A stretch of 23,130 nucleotides of DNA, taken from JAAFJU01 sp043764895. GTDB taxonomy: Bacteria > Cyanobacteriota > Cyanobacteriia > Leptolyngbyales > Leptolyngbyaceae. The position numbers were made by a program, and so were the translations under genes. Below, one piece after another: positions 1 through 5,239 of this stretch. How positions within the stretch are numbered: the stretch's first letter is position 1; each line of letters opens with the position of its first letter. Below the pieces are notes generated by a model that was given only the letters and a program-made list of their open reading frames with translations, ran no database searches and was not told the DNA's origin. The stretch lies in contig JAYUJY010000146.1 in NCBI GenBank assembly GCA_043764895.1, forward strand, positions 1-23,130, written 5' to 3'.

Positions 1-81
1 AGGTATGAATCTATCAAACCAAGTTCTTAGAAAGTTCATCTAGCTTAAGTCCTAGTTTGGAAAATAAAATTATTCATACCT
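1..81. repeat. Inverted repeat pair at the window edge
   Basis: AGGTATGAAT at 1-10 and ATTCATACCT at 72-81 are perfect reverse complements, 10 bp each, enclosing an AT-rich stretch. No protein is encoded between them. It may be the end of a small miniature element or a long-loop hairpin, and the left arm could extend beyond the window. Function unknown. Confidence 0.35.
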
Positions 82-150
82 ATTTTCAGCAACGCCTAAG
101 TCGTCATTCAGATCATCCTCAAATTCATGATTCATAGAACCTCCTGACAA
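70..150 (-). pseudogene. Remnant of a brnT-brnA junction
   Basis: Reading the minus strand, a GGAGG ribosome-binding site sits 4 nt before an ATG at 135. The peptide that follows starts MNHEFEDDLNDDL and stops after 21 codons at 70. The intact BrnA antitoxin gene nearby starts MNKDFENELEDDL with the same GGAGG-TTCT-ATG arrangement. In the overlapping frame the sequence reads RRFYES-stop, matching the RRFYEQGF end of the intact BrnT. This is therefore a scar of a second brnTA module, keeping only the toxin end and antitoxin start. It lies immediately downstream of metH scar 1, as the intact brnTA lies downstream of metH scar 2. A short peptide could still be translated, but it lacks the conserved antitoxin core. 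Confidence 0.6.
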
Positions 151-186
151 CTCACGCCTGATTAACTTTAGAATATCCGATCGAAA

Positions 187-273
187 CCCTACGCGCTAAA
201 GTACTTAGCCGCTGAGTGATAAATTGCGAACGCGGTTGTGGATTGTTCAGAGTAAAGTTGTTCGCTCTAATCG
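187..273 (-). pseudogene. metH 3'-end scar, copy 1
   Basis: This stretch matches the last 26 or so codons of metH in the same orientation. Translated on the minus strand it gives a peptide ending AAKYFSA-stop, with two Pro-to-Ser changes relative to MetH and the TAG stop at 189-191 retained. By eye about 8 of 87 bases differ from metH, the most diverged of the three displaced copies. There is no start codon or domain, so it is a scar rather than a gene. It is followed downstream by a brnTA remnant and preceded by a small dispersed repeat. Confidence 0.8.
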
Positions 274-302
274 TTCACGGAGTGTCTCTGTAAAGAGAAT
301 CG
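272..302. repeat. Small dispersed repeat (copy a)
   Basis: The sequence begins CGTTCACGGAGTGTCTC and ends AGAGAATCG. It recurs with two fewer bases at 488-516 and 5414-5442. Short elements with this GGAG-GTCTC-like core are abundant in cyanobacterial genomes. Here it lies between metH scar 1 and the small split gene. Confidence 0.55.
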
Positions 303-335
303 CTAACAATATCTGATAGAGAATTATAATCTCGT

Positions 336-545
336 TTACCCCGCCATCACCAAGGCTTCGATCGTCAAGATTTCCTGCAACATTTCTTCAACCTGAAGGA
401 CGGCAAACTTGGGGAGCTGTTGGCGATCGAGCCAGTGGTAAGCGAGTTGCTTGGCTTGGAAATAGTTTTTGGCTTTGAAGGAGAGGGCGTTCACGGAGTG
501 TCTCGGAAGAGAATCGAACTGACGACGGTAATGCCTAAGGTTCAC
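336..545 (-). CDS. 3' part of a split small cyanobacterial protein gene (copy A)
   Basis: A 69-aa reading frame starts at GTG 545 and overlaps the stop of the 52-aa frame upstream (GTGA), so the two could be translationally coupled. The last 45 or so residues (from NALSFKAKNYF) look like the C-terminal half of a small helical protein. I recognise this general family, which carries an ...RTLGIT...VS... segment followed by KA...QAKQLAYHWL, but I know of no function for it. The first 20 or so residues are out-of-frame readings of the RTLGIT segment plus a small dispersed repeat (488-516). The simplest reading is that repeat insertion frameshifted one ancestral gene and created two ORFs. A broken second copy lies at 5262-5650. 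Whether the product is made is unknown. Confidence 0.55.
   Translation of the reverse strand: MNLRHYRRQFDSLPRHSVNALSFKAKNYFQAKQLAYHWLDRQQLPKFAVLQVEEMLQEILTIEALVMAG
488..516. repeat. Small dispersed repeat (copy b) inside the split gene
   Basis: The same element as at 272-302 sits inside the small gene, at the point where the reading frame of the 5' half is lost. The identical position at 5414-5442 in the duplicated gene shows that the insertion predates the duplication. Confidence 0.6.
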
Positions 546-700
546 GGTTCGTCGGAGGCGATGTAGTTGATGGCTTGGATTTCGGCGGCGGCGGCGATCG
601 CATAATTTTGTTGGGCGGCTTCGAGTTCTCCTTGACGATGGAGGATTTCGGCAAGGCTGGCAAATTTTTCACTGCGCTGATGATGCTCTATCCAACTCAT
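542..700 (-). CDS. 5' part of a split small cyanobacterial protein gene (copy A)
   Basis: A 52-aa frame starts at ATG 700 (MSWIEHHQRSEKFASLAEIL) and ends at a TGA that overlaps the GTG of the following frame. It starts 2 bases after the stop of the 178-aa gene, so the three frames form one transcription unit. The peptide is alpha-helical and Ala/Glu-rich, like the first half of a TPR- or HEPN-like small protein. In copy B (5262-5650) the corresponding place reads GAA GCG CGA ACC TTA GGC ATT ACC, without a stop. The stop here (GAA CCG TGA) is therefore a later change, on top of the repeat insertion downstream. It is probably a gene fragment, although coupled translation of two half-proteins cannot be excluded. 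Confidence 0.5.
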   Translation of the reverse strand: MSWIEHHQRSEKFASLAEILHRQGELEAAQQNYAIAAAAEIQAINYIASDEP

Positions 701-702
701 GT

Positions 703-1239
703 TCAGTCCTCCAAGGTTTGAATTAGGATGAGTGAGGCTTTGAATCCGACGACGACGGCAATGGCGGGTAAGAGGCTGTTTCCAAGTTTGGCTTGCTTGA
801 GTTTGACCTTCAGGCGTCGTCTCACTTCTAGTGTAGCAAGGTCAGTTCTAGAGATCTCTAGCCGATAGCAATTTTCTAATTTTCTCGTGGTTCCGTTGAG
901 TGGCTCAATGTAGTAGTCTGCGCCTGTGAAGGTTTCGGCACGACGGACGGCGTAAAATCCTCGGCTCTGTTCGATCGCTGCCAAGGCAACAGCATAAGCG
1001 CCAGATTCGGTGGTGTCGGTGGTGTTTGCCCATGCCATTCGGGTTTGGGGCGATGGTGGATCCCAGAGAAGTGTGACAGTGATGGATTCGTGATCGTCTT
1101 CTAGCTCGAAGTCTGTGGGCGTTCCATGATGACGGCTCAGACAGACGGCGGCGGCTTCTGTGTAAGTTGCTGCGATCGCTAGAGTTAAACCGGGATGGCG
1201 ACGATCGAGGGCTGCGATCGGTAAGACGGGATGGCTCAT
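703..1239 (-). CDS. Conserved hypothetical protein, 178 aa (cyanobacterial small-gene family)
   Basis: An intact frame starts at ATG 1239 (MSHPVLPIAALDRRHPGLTL). The sequence is mixed alpha/beta, with a motif resembling W-x-N-x-x-D-T-T-E-x-G-A-Y in the middle (WANTTDTTESGAY) and an AVRRAETFTGADYYIEPL segment. There is no signal peptide; the segment near the C-terminus (LLPAIAVVVGFKASLIL) is hydrophobic but ends only ten residues before the stop. I do not know its function. It is followed 2 bp later by the split small gene, and the same two-gene order occurs in broken form at 5262-6640. Decayed partial copies also lie at 1286-1404, 2066-2180 and 6415-6640, so this family has been repeatedly copied within the region. 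This is the only copy that is open from end to end. Confidence 0.7.
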   Translation of the reverse strand: MSHPVLPIAALDRRHPGLTLAIAATYTEAAAVCLSRHHGTPTDFELEDDHESITVTLLWDPPSPQTRMAWANTTDTTESGAYAVALAAIEQSRGFYAVRRAETFTGADYYIEPLNGTTRKLENCYRLEISRTDLATLEVRRRLKVKLKQAKLGNSLLPAIAVVVGFKASLILIQTLED

Positions 1240-1285
1240 GAATACAATTACAACAATGCCAAATACTAATGCTGAGAGAATGATA

Positions 1286-1404
1286 TCTGGAATTGTGCTG
1301 ATCGCATTTCCCCACGCTATTTGGGTTTAGGACGATCGCATTTCCAAAGAAGGGCGATCTCTTGGTCATGGGATGTGCGATCGTGCATCACTGGCTTGTC
1401 ATGA
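1286..1404 (-). pseudogene. Decayed fragment of the 178-aa gene family
   Basis: Segments such as CGCATTTCCCCACGC..TTGGGTTTAGGACGATCG and TCATGATGAC align with the middle of the intact 178-aa gene (about 1020-1140), with several deletions. It shares derived bases (TTTAGGACGATCG) with the fragments at 2066-2180 and 6415-6640 that the intact gene lacks. These scars therefore descend from one already degenerate copy. It overlaps the end of the TumE gene by a few bases. No open frame is left. Confidence 0.6.
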
Positions 1405-1794
1405 TGACGTATCTATCAACAATTTCACGACTTCTTCTAGGACTTCTATGAGTTTTGGTTTATCACAGCCAATGACATTATCTGGCAGGTGTTTATGGTG
1501 GGGAAAGGTTGGCAAATCAGGAAAGTGGGGTGTGCTGTCGTAGCGAAAAATGAGGTTATTCTGGCTGTCTTGAAAGTGGTAACGATAGTCGAGAAATGTC
1601 ATCTGGTGATTGCGAATGACCATCGCCTCACTCACGGATAATAAATATCGGAGTTCAAACCGAAGTCTGAGCTTGAGATTGGCGCGATCAACACTGACAA
1701 TCACGGCATTGAATTGCTCGACATAGAGATTGGGAATGCTGATGAGTCTTTGTTCGATGTCGTTGAAGTAGTCGAGGAAGAGATCACGCGACAT
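1399..1794 (-). CDS. TumE-family (DUF6516) toxin
   Basis: The 131-aa protein has the layout of the DUF6516/TumE family: an N-terminal helix (MSRDLFLDYFNDIEQRL), a central beta-rich part, then the diagnostic pair FQDSQNNLIFRYDSTPH and LPTFPHHKHLPD, and a C-terminal helix. TumE proteins are the toxin half of type II TA modules related to HEPN-type ribonucleases. The gene starts at ATG 1794 inside the upstream antitoxin gene, an 11-bp overlap (ATGTCGCGTGA) that implies translational coupling. Its last codons merge into a decayed fragment of the 178-aa gene, so the natural C-terminus may have been trimmed or replaced by a couple of residues. The family assignment is from motif recognition; the catalytic mechanism is not visible from sequence alone. 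Confidence 0.8.
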   Translation of the reverse strand: MSRDLFLDYFNDIEQRLISIPNLYVEQFNAVIVSVDRANLKLRLRFELRYLLSVSEAMVIRNHQMTFLDYRYHFQDSQNNLIFRYDSTPHFPDLPTFPHHKHLPDNVIGCDKPKLIEVLEEVVKLLIDTSS

Positions 1795-2014
1795 AGTGAA
1801 GCTTACTTTCTACGTCTTGGTGAAGGGCGAGATAGTGCTGATATTGGTTTGCCCATTCAATGAAATCTTCGTCATCGGAGGTCTTGCCTTGGCTGTACTG
1901 GGTAAAAAACTCTTCGGAGTCCATGTGGTACTGGGTTTCGTAGTTGCTTAGTTGTTTGACGATCGCAATCAACGCGTCTAAGGGAGAGGTGTATTCAATG
2001 ATCTGTTTTCGCAT
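1784..2014 (-). CDS. Antitoxin partner of the TumE-like toxin
   Basis: A 76-aa acidic protein (MRKQIIEYTSPLDALIAIVKQL...) with MDSEEFFTQYSQGK and DFIEWANQYQHYLAL segments, which are typical of the small antitoxins encoded just upstream of DUF6516 toxins in cyanobacteria. The start at ATG 2014 is supported by a GGAGG five bases upstream. The antitoxin gene comes first and overlaps the toxin gene by 11 bp. It should neutralise the toxin by direct binding. It has no recognisable DNA-binding ribbon-helix-helix or HTH, so autoregulation is uncertain. Confidence 0.7.
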   Translation of the reverse strand: MRKQIIEYTSPLDALIAIVKQLSNYETQYHMDSEEFFTQYSQGKTSDDEDFIEWANQYQHYLALHQDVESKLHYVA

Positions 2015-2065
2015 TGGGGCCTCCGATCGGTGTGGTCTCTATTTTACGCGATCGAACTCCCATGA

Positions 2066-2180
2066 GGATCACCGCTAAGGCACAAGTGTAAGTGCTGGAT
2101 TCAGTGGGGTCGATCGTATTTCCCCACGCCATTTGGGTTTAGGACGATCGATTCGTCATGGGAGGTGCGATCGAAGTTGA
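2066..2180 (-). pseudogene. Decayed fragment of the 178-aa gene family (second)
   Basis: This segment between the TumE antitoxin gene and the 179-aa gene contains CGATCGTATTTCCCCACGCC and TTGGGTTTAGGACGATCG followed by TCGTCATGGGAGGTGCGATCG. It aligns with the scars at 1286-1404 and 6415-6640 and more distantly with the intact 178-aa gene. It has lost several internal blocks and has no open frame. Confidence 0.55.
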
Positions 2181-2206
2181 GGGAATGGATAACGGTTTCA
2201 AATTAC

Positions 2207-2746
2207 TTATTCTCTAGAATAAATGTAAAGACTGTGATTTAAAGCGATAACAAAACTTCGTCCCGTTTCGGAAAACCCAAAAGCCCGGATTTCGTAATCT
2301 TGCTCGACTTGGACGCAAGAACTGTGGTTTTCATAAATTGAAGCGCTCGGCGGGCATAGAATAACGCGATAATCTGGCCAAGTAGGAGCAATTGACTCAA
2401 GGCTCCATCCATCTTGAGTCATTTTGATCAAACCACCACCATATAATCCAGCCAAATGGACAGGTTGATTACCAAGTAAATCAATCCCCAAGGCTGATAA
2501 TTTTTCCCAACTATACCAAGATGAATCATCGCCATAGTCGCGTGCGACCTTCATACCAGTAAGACAGTCGAATAATCCACGTCCATTTGAAGAAACAACA
2601 AGTAGTACGTCTAAGTTTTCTGCAAACCCAACCATTTCTAAACCGCCAATAGCATGTAGTGCTACTTGTCTCCACGGTGCTAACGGCGGTTGTGTTTCCA
2701 TCGCTTGAATCTTCCGCCTGAGTCTAACAATAGGGTCTGTATTCAC
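2207..2746 (-). CDS. Conserved hypothetical protein, 179 aa
   Basis: The frame starts at GTG 2746, supported by GGAGA a few bases upstream; an internal ATG at 2701 is the alternative. The protein has IGGLEMVGFAENLDVLLVVSS, then GRGLFDCLTGMKVARD, AGLYGGGLIKMTQDGWSLE, and a C-terminal RAFGFSETGRSFVIA. I recognise this arrangement as that of a family of small bacterial hypothetical proteins, with sequence resembling one or two blades of a beta-propeller. I know of no experimentally defined role. There is no signal peptide or membrane segment. It stands alone between TA modules, and whether it belongs to one of them, for instance as an immunity-type protein, is open. Confidence 0.65.
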   Translation of the reverse strand: MNTDPIVRLRRKIQAMETQPPLAPWRQVALHAIGGLEMVGFAENLDVLLVVSSNGRGLFDCLTGMKVARDYGDDSSWYSWEKLSALGIDLLGNQPVHLAGLYGGGLIKMTQDGWSLESIAPTWPDYRVILCPPSASIYENHSSCVQVEQDYEIRAFGFSETGRSFVIALNHSLYIYSRE

Positions 2747-2773
2747 AGCTCTCCAAGTATTATTTTTATAATC

Positions 2774-2818
2774 ACTCCACCGGAACTCTCTGCTTCTGCC
2801 GTTGGGCGATCGTAAAGA
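2774..2818 (-). pseudogene. 3'-end scar of a brnA gene
   Basis: On the minus strand it encodes TIAQRQKQRVPVE-stop, against TIAQRQKQTVPME-stop at the end of the intact BrnA antitoxin (3478-3714). It begins just beyond the stop of the DUF5615 pseudogene. Only the last 14 or so codons survive. Confidence 0.65.
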
Positions 2819-2824
2819 TCCCTC

Positions 2825-3193
2825 TCAATCATCGATCGGCAAAATCCGTATTCGCAAACGAGATCGATCGATCGTTACCAAAGCCCCTACCGCCAATTGC
2901 TCCTCAACCTGACGCAATGCTGAAATCACGACATCTCCGATCGCATCAGGAAGTAAATCCTGATTGCGAACTTGAGCGACACTGGGCAACTATGATTTCG
3001 TAATCGCTAACAAGGTTCCAAAATCCAGATCGTTCGTAAACACGATGTAGCCGTAAGTTTGGGCATAGCTCATGATGACCCGATCGATTGCAGCCGGATC
3101 ACCGATCGTAGACCAATGGACTGCTTCTATGCCTGCATCCATCAAGGCACTTGCCCAAAGCGGCGACAAATTCATGTCGATCAAAATTTTCAT
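2825..3193 (-). pseudogene. DUF5615 PIN-like toxin gene with an in-frame nonsense codon
   Basis: ATG 3193 opens a DUF5615-type protein (MKILIDMNLSPLWASALMDAG, then AVHWSTIGD and FTNDLDFGTLLAITKS). This is a PIN-like fold with the usual Asp residues of the nuclease core: D6 and the FTNDLDFG pair. At 2990-2992 the frame meets TAG, giving a 67-aa product, but the same frame continues past it (LPSVAQVRNQDLLPDAIGDV...LVTIDRSRLRIRILPIDD) to a TGA at 2825. That total of about 122 codons is the normal length for this family. A single nonsense substitution is therefore the most economical explanation, with a sequencing error or readthrough as alternatives. It overlaps the DUF433 antitoxin gene by ATGA, as expected for this pair. 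The truncated product would lack the last third of the domain. Confidence 0.8.
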
Positions 3194-3420
3194 GCCGACA
3201 CCAAAGGCACCTCGATCTCCTCAGCTCGCCAAGCCGCATAACTCAGCGATTCATAAATATCAGCAGACTCTAAATAAGGATAAGCCAGCAAAATCTCTTC
3301 TGGCGATCGTCCGACTGCCATAAGTCCCACGATCGTCCCAACCGTAACCCGCAATCCTCGAATACAAGGCTTACCACCCATGACTTCAGGATTAAACGTA
3401 ATTCTAGATAGAACGTGCAT
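3190..3420 (-). CDS. DUF433 antitoxin
   Basis: A 76-aa protein with the DUF433 hallmark ITFNPEVMGGKPCIRGLRVTV followed by LMAVGRSPEEILLAYPYL and a C-terminal AAWRAEE. DUF433 proteins have an HTH-like fold and are encoded immediately upstream of DUF5615 PIN-like toxins, where they act as antitoxin and probable repressor. Here the downstream toxin gene starts within the stop of this gene (ATGA). The partner carries a nonsense codon (see 2825-3193), so the antitoxin may now be orphaned or guard against homologous toxins from elsewhere. No strong ribosome-binding site is visible before ATG 3420. Confidence 0.85.
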   Translation of the reverse strand: MHVLSRITFNPEVMGGKPCIRGLRVTVGTIVGLMAVGRSPEEILLAYPYLESADIYESLSYAAWRAEEIEVPLVSA

Positions 3421-3477
3421 AGTATGCGTCAGGTAAATAGTTTCTTTAGTTTAGCGTAGACGATCGCACCCTCCCAA

Positions 3478-3714
3478 TCACTCCATCGGAACCGTTTGCT
3501 TCTGCCGTTGGGCGATCGTCAACAACAGTCTCAACGCCTCATTAACCGATTCAGCCGTCGGAAAGGCATCCGCAACGTCTGGATCTAAGAGGATGATATT
3601 AGTACCCGATCGATAGCGATCGACATACTTACCTTTCACGCCACCCGTCATATTGGCAAAGTCATAATTGGGGAGTAAATCATCCTCTAGCTCATTCTCA
3701 AAATCCTTGTTCAT
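3478..3714 (-). CDS. BrnA-type antitoxin (CopG-like)
   Basis: ATG 3714 is preferred over an upstream in-frame GTG/ATG because GGAGG lies 4 nt before it. The 78-aa product (MNKDFENELEDDLLPNYDF...) has an acidic N-terminus, a central TNIILLDPDVADAFPTAESVNEALRLLL segment with the pattern of a ribbon-helix-helix DNA-binding domain, and a basic tail TIAQRQKQTVPME. Antitoxins of this type pair with BrnT-like toxins and repress their own operon. The gene starts 17 bp before the end of brnT. At least four fragments of closely related brnA genes are scattered through this window (70-135, 2774-2818, 4078-4150 and probably 9640-9663). Confidence 0.8.
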   Translation of the reverse strand: MNKDFENELEDDLLPNYDFANMTGGVKGKYVDRYRSGTNIILLDPDVADAFPTAESVNEALRLLLTIAQRQKQTVPME

Positions 3715-3973
3715 AGAACCTCCGTTCTGAGCGGTTTGCGATACGGGCACTGATAATTCGGGTTACTCCGTCACGATCGGTATGCGATACTACCAGGAGA
3801 TTCCCGACACCGGATACCCCAATCATAACGTACCGACTCTCTCCGATCGAGTGCTCGGGGTCCGGAAAAGTTGTCGCTAAGTCATCATCGAAAACTGTGG
3901 AAGCTTCCGAGAAGGAAACGTCATGCTTTCTCAGATTAATTTTCGCCTTGTCCGGATTCCAAGCAAACTTCAT
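3698..3973 (-). CDS. BrnT-family ribonuclease toxin (DUF497)
   Basis: The 91-aa protein begins MKFAWNPDKAKINLRKHDVSF and continues EASTVFDDDLATTFPDPEHS, RYVMIGVSGVGNLLVVSHT, and the C-terminal RIISARIANRSERRFYE. These are the standard DUF497/BrnT blocks. BrnT toxins have a RelE-like fold and cut RNA; the KHDVSF, SHT and RIISAR regions carry family-conserved residues. The gene overlaps the antitoxin gene by 17 bp, toxin first, the usual order for brnTA. ATG 3973 lies only 12 bp downstream of the stop codon of metH scar 2, so the module abuts that scar directly. Confidence 0.88.
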   Translation of the reverse strand: MKFAWNPDKAKINLRKHDVSFSEASTVFDDDLATTFPDPEHSIGESRYVMIGVSGVGNLLVVSHTDRDGVTRIISARIANRSERRFYEQGF

Positions 3974-3984
3974 TTCAAATCAAA

Positions 3985-4074
3985 CCTACGCGCTAAAGTG
4001 CTTCGCGGCGGGGTGATAAATCGCGAACGCCGTTGTGGATTGTTCAGGGTAGAGTTGTTCGCTCTCATCGATCG
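3985..4074 (-). pseudogene. metH 3'-end scar, copy 2
   Basis: This 90-bp stretch aligns with 10606-10695 of metH with about 6 mismatches by eye. The metH reading frame is kept for about 29 codons (IDESEQLYPEQ...AAKHFSA-stop), with one Tyr-to-His change and the TAG stop at 3986-3988. Upstream it is fused at the CGATCG motif to a brnA fragment; downstream it leads straight into intact brnT. There is no start codon of its own. Confidence 0.85.
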
Positions 4075-4077
4075 CTC

Positions 4078-4150
4078 AACTGTTACCGTCTGCTTATGCC
4101 GTTGAACGATCTCAGAGAACGACATTAGTACCCGATCGGGATCTTGAACA
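4078..4150 (-). pseudogene. Internally deleted brnA fragment
   Basis: The minus strand encodes RSGTNVVL and, after a deletion and frame change, IVQRHKQTVTVE. These match RSGTNIILL and TIAQRQKQTVPME of the intact BrnA. The brnA stop codon is gone and the sequence runs into metH scar 2. This is a third brnA remnant, lying downstream of the VapC/antitoxin pair. Confidence 0.6.
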
Positions 4151-4181
4151 TCCCATTCTCAAGTTTCTGCTTCATTGTAGA

Positions 4182-4370
4182 TTAAGCCGCAATAGCGATC
4201 GGAGTTCGCTTATGAGCTTTGAGAGGTGTAGAAATGATCTTTCGATCGCTTATGGACTGCTTTTTCTGTAAATCATCACAAATCGCCTGGAGATCATAAT
4301 TGAATGCCTGGGCGTGCTCCTCCCGAAAAGTATAAATTTCGGATAGAATGTCGTTTTGTAATAACATCAT
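4182..4370 (-). CDS. Antitoxin of the VapC-type pair
   Basis: A protein of about 62 aa containing ILSEIYTFREEHAQAFNYDL and AICDDLQKKQ, the signature of small antitoxin-like proteins encoded next to a particular group of PIN toxins in cyanobacteria and proteobacteria (EI..REEHA..FNYDL.AI..DL). The ATG at 4370 shares one base with the TGA of the toxin gene (TGATG), so translation is coupled. An in-frame GTG three bases earlier is possible. The toxin-first order is the reverse of classical vapBC. The C-terminal tail (KAHKRTPIAIAA) is basic. Confidence 0.7.
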   Translation of the reverse strand: MMLLQNDILSEIYTFREEHAQAFNYDLQAICDDLQKKQSISDRKIISTPLKAHKRTPIAIAA

Positions 4371-4843
4371 CACACTTCCATGAGTTCGTAAGGTGTACAG
4401 ATGGTGCGCAACTCGTATCCAGACTCTAGGCTGAGGTAAGCTAGTTTTTTTTGAATCTGGGCATTTGCAATATGCTTACAGTTCCATGTTAACAGGTAGT
4501 CCAATCCGTAAACAGTTGCTGCTGCAATGTGCAGTGAATCATCGGCAGCTTTGGGAGGAAGATTGCTTTGACTCAGAAACTTGGCGGCAAGCTGCTGCAC
4601 CTCTAAATTAACCGCAAGAAGGGGAAAATCTTGAACGAGTTCTAACCGTTGAGCCGCAATCTCCGCGTCACCTCTCGCAATTTCATCTAGGACGACTTGA
4701 GAAAGATAAACATCGAACTTAGGACGACGGTTCTGCCACCATTGACGTGTCGCTTCCACGTTTGCCATCAAAATCAAATTGTTACTCGATCGGGCTGTGA
4801 GATATCCGAAAATGCTGGTTTCGACGTAGACGCTTTCATTCAT
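4370..4843 (-). CDS. VapC-family PIN-domain ribonuclease toxin
   Basis: The start at ATG 4843 has a good AAGAGGG site 5-6 nt upstream; the longer open frame to 4882 would run into a hairpin and is unlikely. The 157-aa protein reads VYVETSIFGYLTAR near the N-terminus, then TRQWWQNRRPKFDVYLSQVV, DEIARGDAEIA, AADDSLHIAAATVYGLDYLL and TWNCKHIANA. The acidic residues in VYVETS, VVLDEI and ADDSLH, with the TWNCKHIAN segment, form the PIN active-site arrangement that binds Mg/Mn and cuts RNA. It pairs with the downstream antitoxin. Its start lies 28 bp below the hairpin flanking metH scar 3. Confidence 0.87.
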   Translation of the reverse strand: MNESVYVETSIFGYLTARSSNNLILMANVEATRQWWQNRRPKFDVYLSQVVLDEIARGDAEIAAQRLELVQDFPLLAVNLEVQQLAAKFLSQSNLPPKAADDSLHIAAATVYGLDYLLTWNCKHIANAQIQKKLAYLSLESGYELRTICTPYELMEV

Positions 4844-4870
4844 ATCAACCCTCTTATCTAACCAAAAACT

Positions 4871-4906
4871 GCACTGTGGCAACCATCACGGACGATCGCC
4901 ACAGTG
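4871..4906 (-). terminator. Hairpin copied with the metH 3' end (scar 3)
   Basis: CACTGTGGC (4872-4880) and GCCACAGTG (4898-4906) form a perfect 9-bp stem with a 17-nt loop. On the minus strand the hairpin is followed within two bases by TTTTT (4864-4868), so it resembles an intrinsic terminator in the metH direction. The same hairpin lies at 10562-10598 below the real metH, but without the T-run. Confidence 0.6.
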
Positions 4907-5239
4907 TCTCAATCCCTATGCGCTAAAGTACTTCGCCGCTGGGTGATAAATTGCGAATGCCGTCGTAGATTGTTCGGGGTAGAGTTGTTCGCTCTCATCG
5001 ATCGTCATCCCAATGCGATCGACCCCCAACAACGCCAATTGCGGCACCTGATCCATCACCGTCGGGCAAGCGGGATAACCAAAGCTATAGCGTGAACCTT
5101 GATAACGTTGCGCTAACATATCGCGAATATTATCGGGTTCGAGATCGCCGTAACCTAGCTCTTTGCGCATTCTGGCGTGGGACCATTCGGCTAAGGCTTC
5201 GGCAAGCTGTACTGCCATCCCGTGGAAATAGAAATAGTC
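4907..5239 (-). pseudogene. metH 3'-end scar, copy 3 (long)
   Basis: With the adjoining hairpin this is a 369-bp duplicate (4871-5239) of 10562-10930, about 96% identical: I count 16 differences. The last 100 codons, from MAVQLAEALAEW to AAKYFSA, encode exactly the same protein as MetH despite 13 nucleotide changes, all synonymous. One change farther upstream is Leu-to-Phe. It includes the RYSFGYPACP segment of the AdoMet-binding activation domain. Homology stops at 5239, inside the domain. A stand-alone frame from ATG 5218 is open but has no ribosome-binding site and would be a fragment of a domain, so I treat it as a scar. The silent-only divergence means it evolved as part of a working metH until recently. 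Confidence 0.88.

Noticed and set aside
4844..4882. Longer N-terminus for the VapC toxin
   Set aside because: The extension runs into the duplicated hairpin and has no ribosome-binding site, whereas ATG 4843 has AAGAGGG in the right place and gives the family's normal N-terminus.
4916..5218. A 100-aa open frame that could be called a small MetH-like protein gene
   Set aside because: It begins in the middle of the activation domain, lacks a ribosome-binding site and lies on a duplicated piece of metH. I treat it as a scar, while noting its unusual conservation.
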